Shown here: one piece after another, positions 1 to 8,030 of the stretch
Layout: each line of letters begins with the position of its first letter
Position numbering within the stretch: the stretch's first letter is position 1
Source: Erysipelothrix sp.
Lineage (GTDB): Bacteria; Bacillota_I; Bacilli_A; Erysipelotrichales; Erysipelotrichaceae
DNA length: 62,690 nucleotides
NCBI GenBank assembly: GCA_012512595.1
Contig: JAAZDW010000005.1
Location: 1 to 62,690, forward strand
Direction of reading: 5' to 3'
Translations under genes and position numbers: made by a program
Notes under the pieces: generated by a model
Seen by the model: only the letters and a program-made list of their open reading frames with translations
Databases searched by the model: none
What the model was told of the DNA's origin: nothing

Positions 1-174
1 AAAGCTTTAAATATTTCTAAAACAATGTTTAAAGAATATGAAAACAAAATTAGATTAACTTTATATAAAAGTAAACCAGTATATGTAATTGTAAATAAGG
101 ACTTTGATGTTTTTATAGATTTTTATGACTTAGAAGAAGTATTTAGATATAGAAAAGGGATAGCAAATGACTGA
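1..174 (+). CDS. C-terminal fragment of an unidentified protein (gene enters from the left)
   Basis: An open frame runs from base 1 to a TGA stop at 172-174, giving about 57 residues of a protein whose start lies outside the window. The visible part is rich in Lys, Tyr, Phe and Asp, with a strand-like stretch KPVYVIVNKDFDVFIDF followed by a charged helix. I do not recognise the family. Its stop lies inside the dnaD start region (8-base overlap), so it is probably co-transcribed with dnaD. The end shows TGA used as a stop. Confidence 0.55.
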   Translation, partial: KALNISKTMFKEYENKIRLTLYKSKPVYVIVNKDFDVFIDFYDLEEVFRYRKGIAND

Positions 175-664
175 TTTAATTAATAAAATATATTTTGACA
201 AAATAAGATGGATTTTAGCTCATTTAAAAGAGCTGGATGTTAGCTCTGATGAGATTGTGGTGATTCTTGCAATCGTTGTTTTAAACGAAGAAAAATTAGA
301 AGTAAATATTGAATCGATCGCTAATTTAACCCCACTTACAAGTAAACAAGTAGATGATGCCATTACCTTACTAGCTGCAAAGCGCTATTTAGAAATTAAA
401 GTTTGTGCTGGTGAAGTGAGTTTTTCAATTGATCAAATTTTTGAGCTAAAAAAACAAGTCAATAATGATGTAGTAGATCTCTTTAAAATCTTTGAAGAAG
501 AGTTTTCGAGATTATTAACTCAAAATGAATTGGTTAGATTAAACGAGTGGATTAGTGAATATGACCGTGATGTGATTATTGAATCATTACGAAATGCTTC
601 AATCATGCAAAAGTTAAATTTCAACTATATTAACCGGATTTTAGAAAATAGTAAAAATGAATAG
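167..664 (+). CDS. dnaD: DnaD-family replication initiation protein
   Basis: 165 residues. The N-terminal ~85 residues look like a winged-helix oligomerisation domain and the C-terminal part (about 100-162) matches the DnaD/DnaB_2 helical domain, ending in the typical NFNYINRILEN-type motif. DnaD acts with DnaB and DnaI in Firmicutes to load the replicative helicase at oriC and restart forks. The protein is shorter than the Bacillus one (about 230) and lacks its long C-terminal tail. Start ATG 167 follows AAGGGATAG. It overlaps the upstream gene and the downstream nth; dnaD-nth is a conserved Bacillus gene pair, which supports the call. Confidence 0.85.
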   Translation: MTDLINKIYFDKIRWILAHLKELDVSSDEIVVILAIVVLNEEKLEVNIESIANLTPLTSKQVDDAITLLAAKRYLEIKVCAGEVSFSIDQIFELKKQVNNDVVDLFKIFEEEFSRLLTQNELVRLNEWISEYDRDVIIESLRNASIMQKLNFNYINRILENSKNE

Positions 665-1295
665 AAGTGTTAGAATCTTAAATACAATTGAAGAAATGTT
701 TCCAAATGCAAAAACTGAGTTATATTATAATAATGTTTTTGAACTAGCAATTGCGGTTATCCTTTCAGCTCAAACAACAGATGTTGCGGTTAACAAACTT
801 ACGCCAGTTTTGTTTGAAGAGTATCCAGATGCTAAAGCTTTAGCAAAGGCAAATCATAAAGATGTTGAAGCAATCTTAAAATCAATTGGCTTATATCGAA
901 ACAAAGCTAAAAATATTATTGAATTTTCAAATCAAATTGTTAATGACTTCAATAATCAAGTCCCTAATACAAAAAAAGAGTTAATTACTCTAGCTGGGGT
1001 TGGAGTAAAGACGGCCAATGTAATCTTATCAGAATACTTTAAGCTACCAGCGATTGCGGTTGACACCCATGTCGAGAGGGTCACTAAGCGGTTAAAGATC
1101 GTCAGAGAGTCTTATAGTGTCCTTCAAACAGAAAAGCGCTTAGAACGGGCGCTGCCAAGAGAACGCTGGTCCCAAGCCCATCATTCATTTATTTTATTTG
1201 GGCGCTACCACTGTACTGCGCGTAGTCCTAAGTGTGATGTTTGTCCACTAACGGCAGATTGTAAATACTATACTCAAAACGTTAAAAATAAATAG
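657..1295 (+). CDS. nth: Endonuclease III (DNA glycosylase/AP lyase)
   Basis: 212 residues, full family length. It removes oxidised pyrimidines and nicks AP sites in base excision repair. The helix-hairpin-helix motif LAGVGVKTAN carries the catalytic Lys, and the catalytic Asp is in AVDTHVERV. The C-terminal cluster loop CTARSPKCDVCPLTADC has the C-x6-C-x2-C-x5-C spacing of a [4Fe-4S] site. Start ATG 657 lies inside the dnaD end (8-base overlap), implying translational coupling. A hairpin terminator follows directly. Confidence 0.95.
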   Translation: MNRSVRILNTIEEMFPNAKTELYYNNVFELAIAVILSAQTTDVAVNKLTPVLFEEYPDAKALAKANHKDVEAILKSIGLYRNKAKNIIEFSNQIVNDFNNQVPNTKKELITLAGVGVKTANVILSEYFKLPAIAVDTHVERVTKRLKIVRESYSVLQTEKRLERALPRERWSQAHHSFILFGRYHCTARSPKCDVCPLTADCKYYTQNVKNK

Positions 1296-1302
1296 CCAAA
1301 AG

Positions 1303-1332
1303 AAAAGCAGATCATGTTGTGATCTGCTTTTT
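1303..1332. terminator. Bidirectional terminator between nth and ponA
   Basis: Perfect 12-bp stem (1303-1314 with 1320-1331), 5-base loop, A-run on one side and T-run on the other, so it can end nth on the plus strand and ponA on the minus strand. Confidence 0.9.
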
Positions 1333-1341
1333 AAGTACTTA

Positions 1342-4300
1342 TTAATTTGTGAAAGCCTTGATAGAATTTATTTTAATCGTGACATCACTACCGGGTAAGT
1401 ATACTTGATTAGAATCATTTATATTATACTTAGTAACCGGTTTATCATCCTCCGCATCATCATTGTCTTTAATGTTTAAGCCAAGATTTTTGGCCCAATT
1501 TTCAAAGTCTTTATATGTGCCGGTCGGAAGTTTAAGTTGGGTATAAAAGGAAATCTTAATTTCCATTTCCTTTAGTTTTTCAATCTGGACATCCTTGTTC
1601 ATAATACTGCTTCCATTATGTCTAACATCTGCGACCTTTCCAACTAATGTAGGATCAAACGTAAGGGTTGGGATGCCAACTGTCCAAAGATTTTTATTTA
1701 ATCCTTGAGCAATAATGAAGTTATCAATCTCAGCTTGAGTAGTAAAATTTGGAATAACTATCTTTTCATCAATTTTTGGATTATCGAGGTTTACACATGT
1801 TTCAACACCATTTTGAACACTATTTCCATAATATCCACAAACTTTGATTGTCTTATCATTTGGAATTGTAAAGTCTTTGGCAAATGAGTTTGCATCACTT
1901 CTGACTTCCTCTAGCTTTTGTCCATCGACATAAATCGTAGCCTTGTATTGGACCGGTCCAAAGATCCAAGAAGGATGAAATAGTCTTGTACCAGTGGCCT
2001 TAATTGAACCTAGTGATATATCGTAGGTTGGGCCTTTAATTGCTCCATCTTCAGGATATTCTGTCCAGCCTAGACTTATAGTTTTATTTTTTCCAGCAAC
2101 TTTAATGTCGGCCACAAAACTTTCTACTGTTTCAACATCAATTGAAGCTTTGTCTAAGTCGACCAAATTCAAATTCTTTTTAGCAATTTCGCCAGTAGTT
2201 ATATATTTTGCATCAATACCCTCAATTGGATTTGCATAAGGGAAGGTACTTAATACATGATTGAAGCTTGTAACACCAGATGGTCTTTCTACATTACCTG
2301 GGTTTGGTTTATCTTTATGAATTGTGGTTAAAAGACGGTGGTTTACTTTGCCTAGTGGGTTATAAGAATACTTAGGTGAAGTCCACCAGTTTTCTTTACC
2401 TGCTTCAGCCTTATCCCAGCCCATCCAAACAGCGCTTGTATAACCTTTAGATGATGCCATCATCCACTGGTCTTTACCGGCTCCAACTGGAACTCCATAT
2501 TGGACTGCTGAATCTCCATAGTCACTAATTCCTGTTTTTGCATAAACTTTATAAGGACGACCACCTAAGTTTTCCATACGGTTGATTGTACCTGAACTGA
2601 CGTTATTTTCTTCTAATACCGAAACTAAGTATGCTGCTTCTTCTGAAAGCACCCGTGTTTTTGGATAATCAAATTCATCTTTAATGATTTTTTTATCAGC
2701 TGTTTCAACATATCTAACTGTATGTGGTTTTGTATAAAAGCCACCATTCATCATAACGGCTTGGGCTCCAAAGAGTTCAGCTGGTGAAATTTGGAAACTT
2801 GAACCACCAATTGCAAATTGCGTATTATAGTTATCGCGGGTAACTTGAGTAAAGCCTAAGTTATCGTGTAAGTAATCAGCAACACCTGAGCGACCAATAA
2901 CGCCTTCAGCAGCCAAAACAGCATTGTAAGCAGGAATATTAATTGATTGTGCAACTGCCGCTTTTAGAGTCATTTCTCCACGGTAGCGACGGTCCCAGTT
3001 AGCCAAAACTTTATCGGTTCCAGCATACATTAATGGTCTATCTTCAACAACATGACTAGTTGACCAGCCTAAGTGTTCAAAGGCAAGCGCATAAGCGACT
3101 AACGGCTTTGTTACTGAACCTGGCTGTTTAAACATTCTTGTTGCGCGGTTTCGACCTTTAACAACTTGACTGTCGCGGCCACCACCTAAGGCAATTAAAG
3201 CCCCAGTTTCGTTTTCTCCAATAGCGATTGCGGACTGCATATTTTCATCAGGATAAGTAAATCCTTCTTCATTTTGAATTGAAGCTATATCTAGTTGAAC
3301 AACCGGATCCATATTTGTATAAATAGTTAGAGGAGTTGCGACAATGTCAATTCCTAAGACGTCATAGATTTCATCAATAACAGCATTTACATAATCTATA
3401 TAAGGATTATCAGTTGTCGATAAAGACTTACTGCTTTCATCGGTTAACTGATTTTCAATTTTAATTGCATTTGCTAAAGCTTCTTCTTCATCATCGATGT
3501 AGCCATGATAGTTCATTAAATATAAAACATCAGCACGACGTTCATAGGCTTCATCTAAGTTGTAAATTGGACTAAAAGCATTTGGACGGTTAACAAGTCC
3601 GGCTAAAAGTGCACTTTCACTTATGTTTAATTGTCCAGCTGATTTATTAAAGAAATACTGAGCAGCACTTTCAAGGCCTCTTGTATTTCCAGCTCCATAG
3701 TTAATTTTATTAACATAGTATTCTAAAATTTGGTGTTTTGGAACTACTTTTTCAACTTCTAAAGAAAGATTAATTTCTTGAACTTTTCTTTCTACTTGTT
3801 TGTCAGCACTTAAGTGTGACGTTTTAATTAACTGCATTGTTACAGTTGATCCACCTTGAGAAAAACCACCGGCGGAAATATTTTCGATAATTGCCTTACT
3901 AAAACGTGGAATATCAAATCCATTGTGTTTAAAAAAGCGCGAATCTTCAATTGAGACAAAGGCGTCAACAATACTTTGTGACATCCCATTATAATCAATG
4001 TCTTCATATGAGGCTCCACCTTCACCAGTTTCTTCATTCCAAGTGTACATGGCTAAGTCAAAAAATTGGTTGTCATCTTTATCTAAAATTATGGTTGAGG
4101 TTTCGTTTTTTAAGCTTGCAAGGTCTAAATCTGGAGTACCTACTGAAAGTTTCATCCAAATATAACCAGCGGCTCCAAAACCAACAAACATCAAAAACAC
4201 TAACATTAAAAGAAAAATATTGAACTTACCTAAACCAGATAAGCGTTTCTTCTTTTTCTTTTTGGCCATATTGTCATCACCATTTCCATTATTTTGAACT

Positions 4301-4503
4301 TCTAAAACCCGAATAATTTCTGCTTCGGCAGCTTTAATGTTATTAAGACCTTCATCAATTAATTCTTCGTCACTTAAATTAATCGTTTCCTCTAAATTTG
4401 TATCTAGCTTATTTACAAAAGGGATGTTAAGTGTTTCATCACTATCACCATCATTTGTCTTAAAAATTTTGGTTTCGTCCAAATTGTTTTTATCGTCTGT
4501 CAT
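1342..4503 (-). CDS. ponA: Class A penicillin-binding protein (PBP1A type)
   Basis: About 1053 residues. Order: a long charged cytoplasmic N-terminus (~90 residues) ending in a Lys-rich stretch, one membrane anchor, a GT51 transglycosylase domain with the catalytic Glu in SIEDSRFFKHNGFD (~residue 186), and a transpeptidase domain with SVTK (~463), SIN in AVAQSINIPAY and KTG in VYAKTGISD. A ~300-residue extracellular tail has segments that look like degenerate PASTA repeats. It polymerises and cross-links peptidoglycan outside the membrane. ATG 4503 sits 7-8 bases from AGAGAG; GTG 4512, overlapping the recU TGA, is an alternative. The recU-ponA pair is conserved in Bacillus. Confidence 0.93.
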   Translation of the reverse strand: MTDDKNNLDETKIFKTNDGDSDETLNIPFVNKLDTNLEETINLSDEELIDEGLNNIKAAEAEIIRVLEVQNNGNGDDNMAKKKKKKRLSGLGKFNIFLLMLVFLMFVGFGAAGYIWMKLSVGTPDLDLASLKNETSTIILDKDDNQFFDLAMYTWNEETGEGGASYEDIDYNGMSQSIVDAFVSIEDSRFFKHNGFDIPRFSKAIIENISAGGFSQGGSTVTMQLIKTSHLSADKQVERKVQEINLSLEVEKVVPKHQILEYYVNKINYGAGNTRGLESAAQYFFNKSAGQLNISESALLAGLVNRPNAFSPIYNLDEAYERRADVLYLMNYHGYIDDEEEALANAIKIENQLTDESSKSLSTTDNPYIDYVNAVIDEIYDVLGIDIVATPLTIYTNMDPVVQLDIASIQNEEGFTYPDENMQSAIAIGENETGALIALGGGRDSQVVKGRNRATRMFKQPGSVTKPLVAYALAFEHLGWSTSHVVEDRPLMYAGTDKVLANWDRRYRGEMTLKAAVAQSINIPAYNAVLAAEGVIGRSGVADYLHDNLGFTQVTRDNYNTQFAIGGSSFQISPAELFGAQAVMMNGGFYTKPHTVRYVETADKKIIKDEFDYPKTRVLSEEAAYLVSVLEENNVSSGTINRMENLGGRPYKVYAKTGISDYGDSAVQYGVPVGAGKDQWMMASSKGYTSAVWMGWDKAEAGKENWWTSPKYSYNPLGKVNHRLLTTIHKDKPNPGNVERPSGVTSFNHVLSTFPYANPIEGIDAKYITTGEIAKKNLNLVDLDKASIDVETVESFVADIKVAGKNKTISLGWTEYPEDGAIKGPTYDISLGSIKATGTRLFHPSWIFGPVQYKATIYVDGQKLEEVRSDANSFAKDFTIPNDKTIKVCGYYGNSVQNGVETCVNLDNPKIDEKIVIPNFTTQAEIDNFIIAQGLNKNLWTVGIPTLTFDPTLVGKVADVRHNGSSIMNKDVQIEKLKEMEIKISFYTQLKLPTGTYKDFENWAKNLGLNIKDNDDAEDDKPVTKYNINDSNQVYLPGSDVTIKINSIKAFTN

Positions 4504-4508
4504 TTTAT

Positions 4509-5087
4509 TCACTCTCTTTCAAAATATAGCTGATCAATTATTTTCAAGTAATCGACCGGTGGTGTTAAAGAAAAAGGTATTAAATAAGCATTTTCTTTAA
4601 ACCATGTATAAGGAATAGATCTTCTTGTTTTATAATAAAGATTTATTAAATCTTGCGCTATGACATAATATGTTTCATCATAAGCATTAAACCTTATTAT
4701 AACAAAAGCAATTCCTTGTTGATTAATAACTTTTTGTAAGTGGACAATCTGATGGTCATGGATGGATGAAAAGGGGAATGAGGTTTTTGAATTTGTCTGT
4801 TTTGCTTCAAAGTCAAGGGCTCGGCCTTTATATACACCATTGTAATCAGTTGTACTTGCAGTTACATAATAAGCCTTTGTAATTTTTGCCAAACTTCGAT
4901 TTGGATAAGAAACATCCACAACTTTAATTGGCACCGGCTTTTTATGGACCACGGCAAGATCTAAATCTAAGTAATAGTTATTTGTAGTGTTAAGATCATC
5001 TTCAAGGGCAATCCCTCGATTAGATGAAGAAGCCACATTTAACTGTTGTTTAAACTTTTTCTTTTGTCCATTAGGATATTTTATCAT
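4509..5087 (-). CDS. recU: Holliday junction resolvase RecU
   Basis: 192 residues, normal length. It cuts four-way DNA junctions in recombination and segregation. The N-terminal SSNRGIALEDDLN region and the nuclease core GRALDFEAKQTNSKTSF (Asp, Glu and Lys of the restriction-enzyme-like fold) are conserved, followed by HDHQIVHLQKVINQQGIAF. ATG 5087 follows GGTGAG at good spacing. The gene ends within the start region of ponA, and the two share the minus-strand promoter near 5103-5108. Confidence 0.93.
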   Translation of the reverse strand: MIKYPNGQKKKFKQQLNVASSSNRGIALEDDLNTTNNYYLDLDLAVVHKKPVPIKVVDVSYPNRSLAKITKAYYVTASTTDYNGVYKGRALDFEAKQTNSKTSFPFSSIHDHQIVHLQKVINQQGIAFVIIRFNAYDETYYVIAQDLINLYYKTRRSIPYTWFKENAYLIPFSLTPPVDYLKIIDQLYFERE

Positions 5088-5102
5088 AATCTCACCATTG
5101 AT

Positions 5103-5108
5103 ATTATA
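5103..5108 (-). promoter_or_regulatory. -10 box of the recU-ponA promoter
   Basis: ATTATA on the plus strand reads TATAAT on the minus strand, 16 bases upstream of the recU start. No convincing -35 box is visible. Confidence 0.5.
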
Positions 5109-5203
5109 ACTAAAATTGAGTAATTTTGCTATAAAGTTAATGACTTAAGTATTATAACAGATATAAACCGGCTTTTATCATTTATAATCAGCTAGATTTA
5201 TTG

Positions 5204-5255
5204 TATAATTAAATAGATTTAAGCCTAAAGCTAAAGACTTTGAGATTCTAGGCTT
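5204..5255 (+). promoter_or_regulatory. Promoter-like -10 box followed by a hairpin upstream of gpsB
   Basis: TATAAT at 5204-5209 is preceded 17 bases earlier by a weak TTTATA (5181-5186). About 12 bases downstream is an inverted repeat, AAGCCTA (5221-5227) with TAGGCTT (5249-5255), with a small inner AAAG/CTTT pair. It could be the start of a structured leader. A second, closer TATAAT lies at 5296-5301, so the role of the first is uncertain. Confidence 0.35.
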
Positions 5256-5272
5256 CTTTATGAGTTCAGGCG

Positions 5273-5301
5273 TTTAAAAATCTTGGTTATTCTGTTATAA
5301 T
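5273..5301 (+). promoter_or_regulatory. Probable gpsB-rnpB promoter
   Basis: TATAAT at 5296-5301 with TTTAAA at 5273-5278, spacing 17. The -35 is weak and the -10 perfect. It lies about 50 bases before the gpsB start. Confidence 0.5.
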
Positions 5302-5353
5302 AGATGTGGTTTAAAAGGATATATAGTAATAGTAATTTTAAAGGGGCGGTCAT

Positions 5354-5665
5354 GTGAAAGATATATTGAAGTTAAGTGCAGAGAAAATATATGAAAAAGA
5401 ATTTTCTGTTGAATTTAAGGGCTATTCTCCAAAAGAAATTGATAGCTTTTTAGACACTGTAATAAAAGACTATCAAATAATCGATGAAATTACAGATGAA
5501 ATAATCAAAGATAACCGACGTTTAAAATATGAAGTTGCGACTTTAGAAGCTGAGATTATTGAATTAAAAGCAATGCTTAAAGTAAATGATCGTAAACCAG
5601 AAGTTAGCAATATAGATATTTTAAGACGTTTAGCAAGACTTGAAGAAATAATATTAAATAAGTAA
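5354..5665 (+). CDS. gpsB: GpsB/DivIVA-type cell division protein
   Basis: 103 residues. The N-terminal DivIVA-like membrane-binding domain is clear (KEFSVEFKGYSPKEIDSFLD), followed by a coiled coil (~35-75) and a short C-terminal helix with an RRLARLEEIILNK-type motif. GpsB brings PBP1 and division proteins together during septation and elongation, which fits the ponA gene close by. Start is GTG 5354 after AAAGGGGCGG; the ATG two bases earlier is out of frame. Its last codons and TAA stop form part of the RNase P RNA P1 helix. Confidence 0.9.
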   Translation: MKDILKLSAEKIYEKEFSVEFKGYSPKEIDSFLDTVIKDYQIIDEITDEIIKDNRRLKYEVATLEAEIIELKAMLKVNDRKPEVSNIDILRRLARLEEIILNK

Positions 5666-6013
5666 TGACATTCGGACAATCGCTGGGAAACTAGAGGAAA
5701 GTCCATGCTCGCACGCTCTGAGATGAGTGTAGTGTTTATGTAAGACGAAAAAATAAGTCTTAGCAGTGCAAACTGACGGCGGAAGAATCCTAAGGCGCAA
5801 GCTATGGAGTATTCTATAAAAGTGCCATAGAGACGATATTTAGAGGAAACTTTAAATGTGGAACGAGGTAAACCCCATAAGCGAGAAACCCAAATATTGG
5901 TAGGGGAATTTGACATAGCGAACTCAAGCTAATGTTAGAACATAATTCATTATGTAGAGAAATGATTGTCACCGCAAGGTACAGAACATGGCTTACAGAA
6001 TGTCATTACTTAT
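5658..6013 (+). ncRNA. rnpB: RNase P RNA (Bacillus-like layout)
   Basis: The ribozyme subunit of RNase P, which matures tRNA 5' ends. Diagnostic conserved blocks appear in order: CTAGAGGAAAGTCCATGCTC (P4 5' strand and following), ACTGACGGC, AAAGTGCCATAGAGACGA, GGAACGAGGTAAACCCC, GCGAGAAACCCAAAT, and the closing ACAGAACATGGCTTACAGAA. The ends pair as a perfect 16-bp P1 helix (5658-5673 with 5998-6013). Order and wording resemble the B. subtilis (type B) RNA, and the gpsB-rnpB adjacency is also as in Bacillus. Exact mature ends are inferred from the helix. Confidence 0.95.
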
Positions 6014-6041
6014 TATTTAAATTGTTTCGTTTGGAGGTATT

Positions 6042-6968
6042 ATGAAAGAAATAGGAATGTTTCTAAAAGAAAATAGAATCAAACAAGCATTAACAATCAA
6101 AGATATTGCAGATAAAACTAAAATGAACATAAATATTATTAAAAATATTGAGGCAGGCAATGTCTCATATTTTGAGAATGATTTAACTTATTTGCGCTAT
6201 TATGTAAGATCATATTCAAATGCGGTTAATGTTGACTTTGACTCACTTGAAAAAGAGTTAGACAAAGCTTCTATCGACTATACTCAAAGTATGGCTATTT
6301 TAGAAAAAGAAAAAATGAAAACATTAAATGAAAACATTAAAGTTAAAAGACAACAATTTTCACAACCACCAAGTAAAGGTGGATTTAGAAAAACGAGAGG
6401 TAGTGTCGATTGGACTTTAGTTTCATTAATAACGATTGTGGCCCTAATCGCGGGGTTTTTGATTTATTCAATCGCAATTAATCTGGTTAATAAAGATAAT
6501 CCAACTGATGTACCACCAGTTATTGATAATCCTGTTGATAAGCCTGATGATGAAAAAGATCCAATTGAAGAACAACCGATCATTGCGGATTTAAAAATAA
6601 CGAAAGAAGATCCAAATACCTATTTAATCACAAATTGGCAACAACAAAAAGACTTTAATATCAAGACGGTTTTTGTTGTTAATACTTGGACCCAAATTCA
6701 AGTTAACGATCAAGTTGTTAATATTCCACAAGACAATAATTTAAGTAAAACTTTTGCGCCAGGCGAAGAATTAGTGCTTAAGGACAAATATACTTTAAAT
6801 GAAGTCGAACAAGAATTTAAAGCAGGCGATGTTATTAGCATTAGATATGGCATAATGCGCGGCAATAAATTTGTGATAAACAACGAGGATTATCAACTCG
6901 ATGCAAGTATTGCCGATGTGAGTGGACCAACAAGTGTAATCTTCAAATTAGATCAGGAAGTGGAATAG
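6042..6968 (+). CDS. rodZ: RodZ-like helix-turn-helix membrane protein
   Basis: 308 residues. The N-terminal HTH_25 domain (LKENRIKQALTIKDIADKTK) is followed by a basic linker, one transmembrane segment (~127-150), an acidic Pro-rich spacer (PVIDNPVDKPDDEKDP) and an extracytoplasmic beta domain (DUF4115-like). RodZ links MreB to the elongation machinery in rod-shaped cells. ATG 6042 follows TTGGAGG at ideal spacing. Position directly before pgsA matches Bacillus ymfM-pgsA. The MreB partner is outside the window. Confidence 0.88.
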   Translation: MKEIGMFLKENRIKQALTIKDIADKTKMNINIIKNIEAGNVSYFENDLTYLRYYVRSYSNAVNVDFDSLEKELDKASIDYTQSMAILEKEKMKTLNENIKVKRQQFSQPPSKGGFRKTRGSVDWTLVSLITIVALIAGFLIYSIAINLVNKDNPTDVPPVIDNPVDKPDDEKDPIEEQPIIADLKITKEDPNTYLITNWQQQKDFNIKTVFVVNTWTQIQVNDQVVNIPQDNNLSKTFAPGEELVLKDKYTLNEVEQEFKAGDVISIRYGIMRGNKFVINNEDYQLDASIADVSGPTSVIFKLDQEVE

Positions 6969-7561
6969 TGAATACACCTAATAAATTATCTATCTTTAGA
7001 ATTGCCTTAGTTCCATTAATTGTTTTAGTAGTAATATTTCCTTATGCGCATTTCGGAATTTTAATGCCTACATATCCAATTAGAAATGTTTTTCTACCAC
7101 TAAAAAACTTAATTGCCTTATTTTTATTTGCATTGGCATCATTTACTGATTTTTTAGATGGCTATTTAGCTCGCAAAAATAATCAAATTACAACTTTCGG
7201 AAAATTTTTAGACCCGATTGCGGATAAGATTTTAGTAAACACAATGTTTATTTTACTCGCATATCAAGGGATTGTCCCAATTGTTGCGGTGTTGTTAATG
7301 ATTTGGCGTGACACGATGGTTGATGGAATCAGAATGATGGCATCAGCAAAGGGTGAAACAATTTCAGCCGGAATCTTAGGGAAAATAAAGACAGTTGTTC
7401 AAATTATTGCAATTGGGCTTTTGCTTTTAAACAATATCCCCTTTGAGTTTTGGAGGCTTCCAGTTGCTGACTTACTTGTTTGGTTTTCAACCTTTGTAAG
7501 TTTGCTTAGTGGTTATGCCTATTTTGTTGGGGCTAAAGAAATTATTTTCGAGACAAAATAA
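6968..7561 (+). CDS. pgsA: CDP-diacylglycerol-glycerol-3-phosphate phosphatidyltransferase
   Basis: 197 residues, several hydrophobic membrane segments. It makes phosphatidylglycerophosphate, the first committed step to phosphatidylglycerol, in the membrane. The CDP-alcohol phosphotransferase signature D-G-x2-A-R-x8-G-x3-D-x3-D is complete in the stretch from FLDGYLARKNN to KFLDPIADK. GTG 6968 uses the last G of the rodZ TAG stop, and the stop overlaps the cinA ATG by one base, so rodZ, pgsA and cinA are tightly coupled. Confidence 0.93.
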   Translation: MNTPNKLSIFRIALVPLIVLVVIFPYAHFGILMPTYPIRNVFLPLKNLIALFLFALASFTDFLDGYLARKNNQITTFGKFLDPIADKILVNTMFILLAYQGIVPIVAVLLMIWRDTMVDGIRMMASAKGETISAGILGKIKTVVQIIAIGLLLLNNIPFEFWRLPVADLLVWFSTFVSLLSGYAYFVGAKEIIFETK

Positions 7562-8028
7562 TGAAACAACTAATAAACATTTTAAAAAAAGAAAACTTAA
7601 GTATTGCTAGTATCGAAAGTTTAACTGGCGGTTTATTTGCCAGTGAGCTAGTAAAAGTTGCCGGCGCTTCAGAGGTTTTTTTAGGAAGTATTGTTAGTTA
7701 TGCTAATAGTGTAAAGAAAGATCTTTTAAATATAGACCAAACAACAATTGATAAATATGGAGTTGTTAGTGAAGAGATTGCGGTTTTGATGGCAAATAAT
7801 GGTAGTCAACTTTTAAAGAGCGATGTCACACTTGCTTTTACCGGAAATGCTGGACCAGCTACTTTAGAAAATAAAGGCTTAGGTCTAGTATTTACTTGTA
7901 TAAAAATTAAAGATAAAAATTATACTTATACCGATAAACTACTTGGTAGTCGTAATCAAATAAGAAAAGAAGTTATTAATTTAGCTAAGACTAGATTAAT
8001 CGAATTATTAAAAGAGAAGGGTGAGTAA
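7561..8028 (+). CDS. cinA: CinA C-terminal (PncC-type amidase) domain protein
   Basis: 155 residues, only the C-terminal domain of full-length CinA (about 415 residues); the N-terminal MoaB-like nucleotide-binding domain is absent. The motif [14 protein letters not shown] and the later FTGNAGPA match the nicotinamide-nucleotide amidohydrolase fold, which deamidates NMN to NaMN. Stand-alone versions are common. It starts one base into the pgsA stop and ends two bases before recA, the classic cinA-recA arrangement. Confidence 0.85.
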   Translation: MKQLINILKKENLSIASIESLTGGLFASELVKVAGASEVFLGSIVSYANSVKKDLLNIDQTTIDKYGVVSEEIAVLMANNGSQLLKSDVTLAFTGNAGPATLENKGLGLVFTCIKIKDKNYTYTDKLLGSRNQIRKEVINLAKTRLIELLKEKGE

Positions 8029-8030
8029 TA

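Noticed and set aside
5473-5916. 147-residue open frame on the minus strand over gpsB and rnpB
   Set aside because: It is antisense to a clear gpsB and to RNase P RNA and shows no family features.
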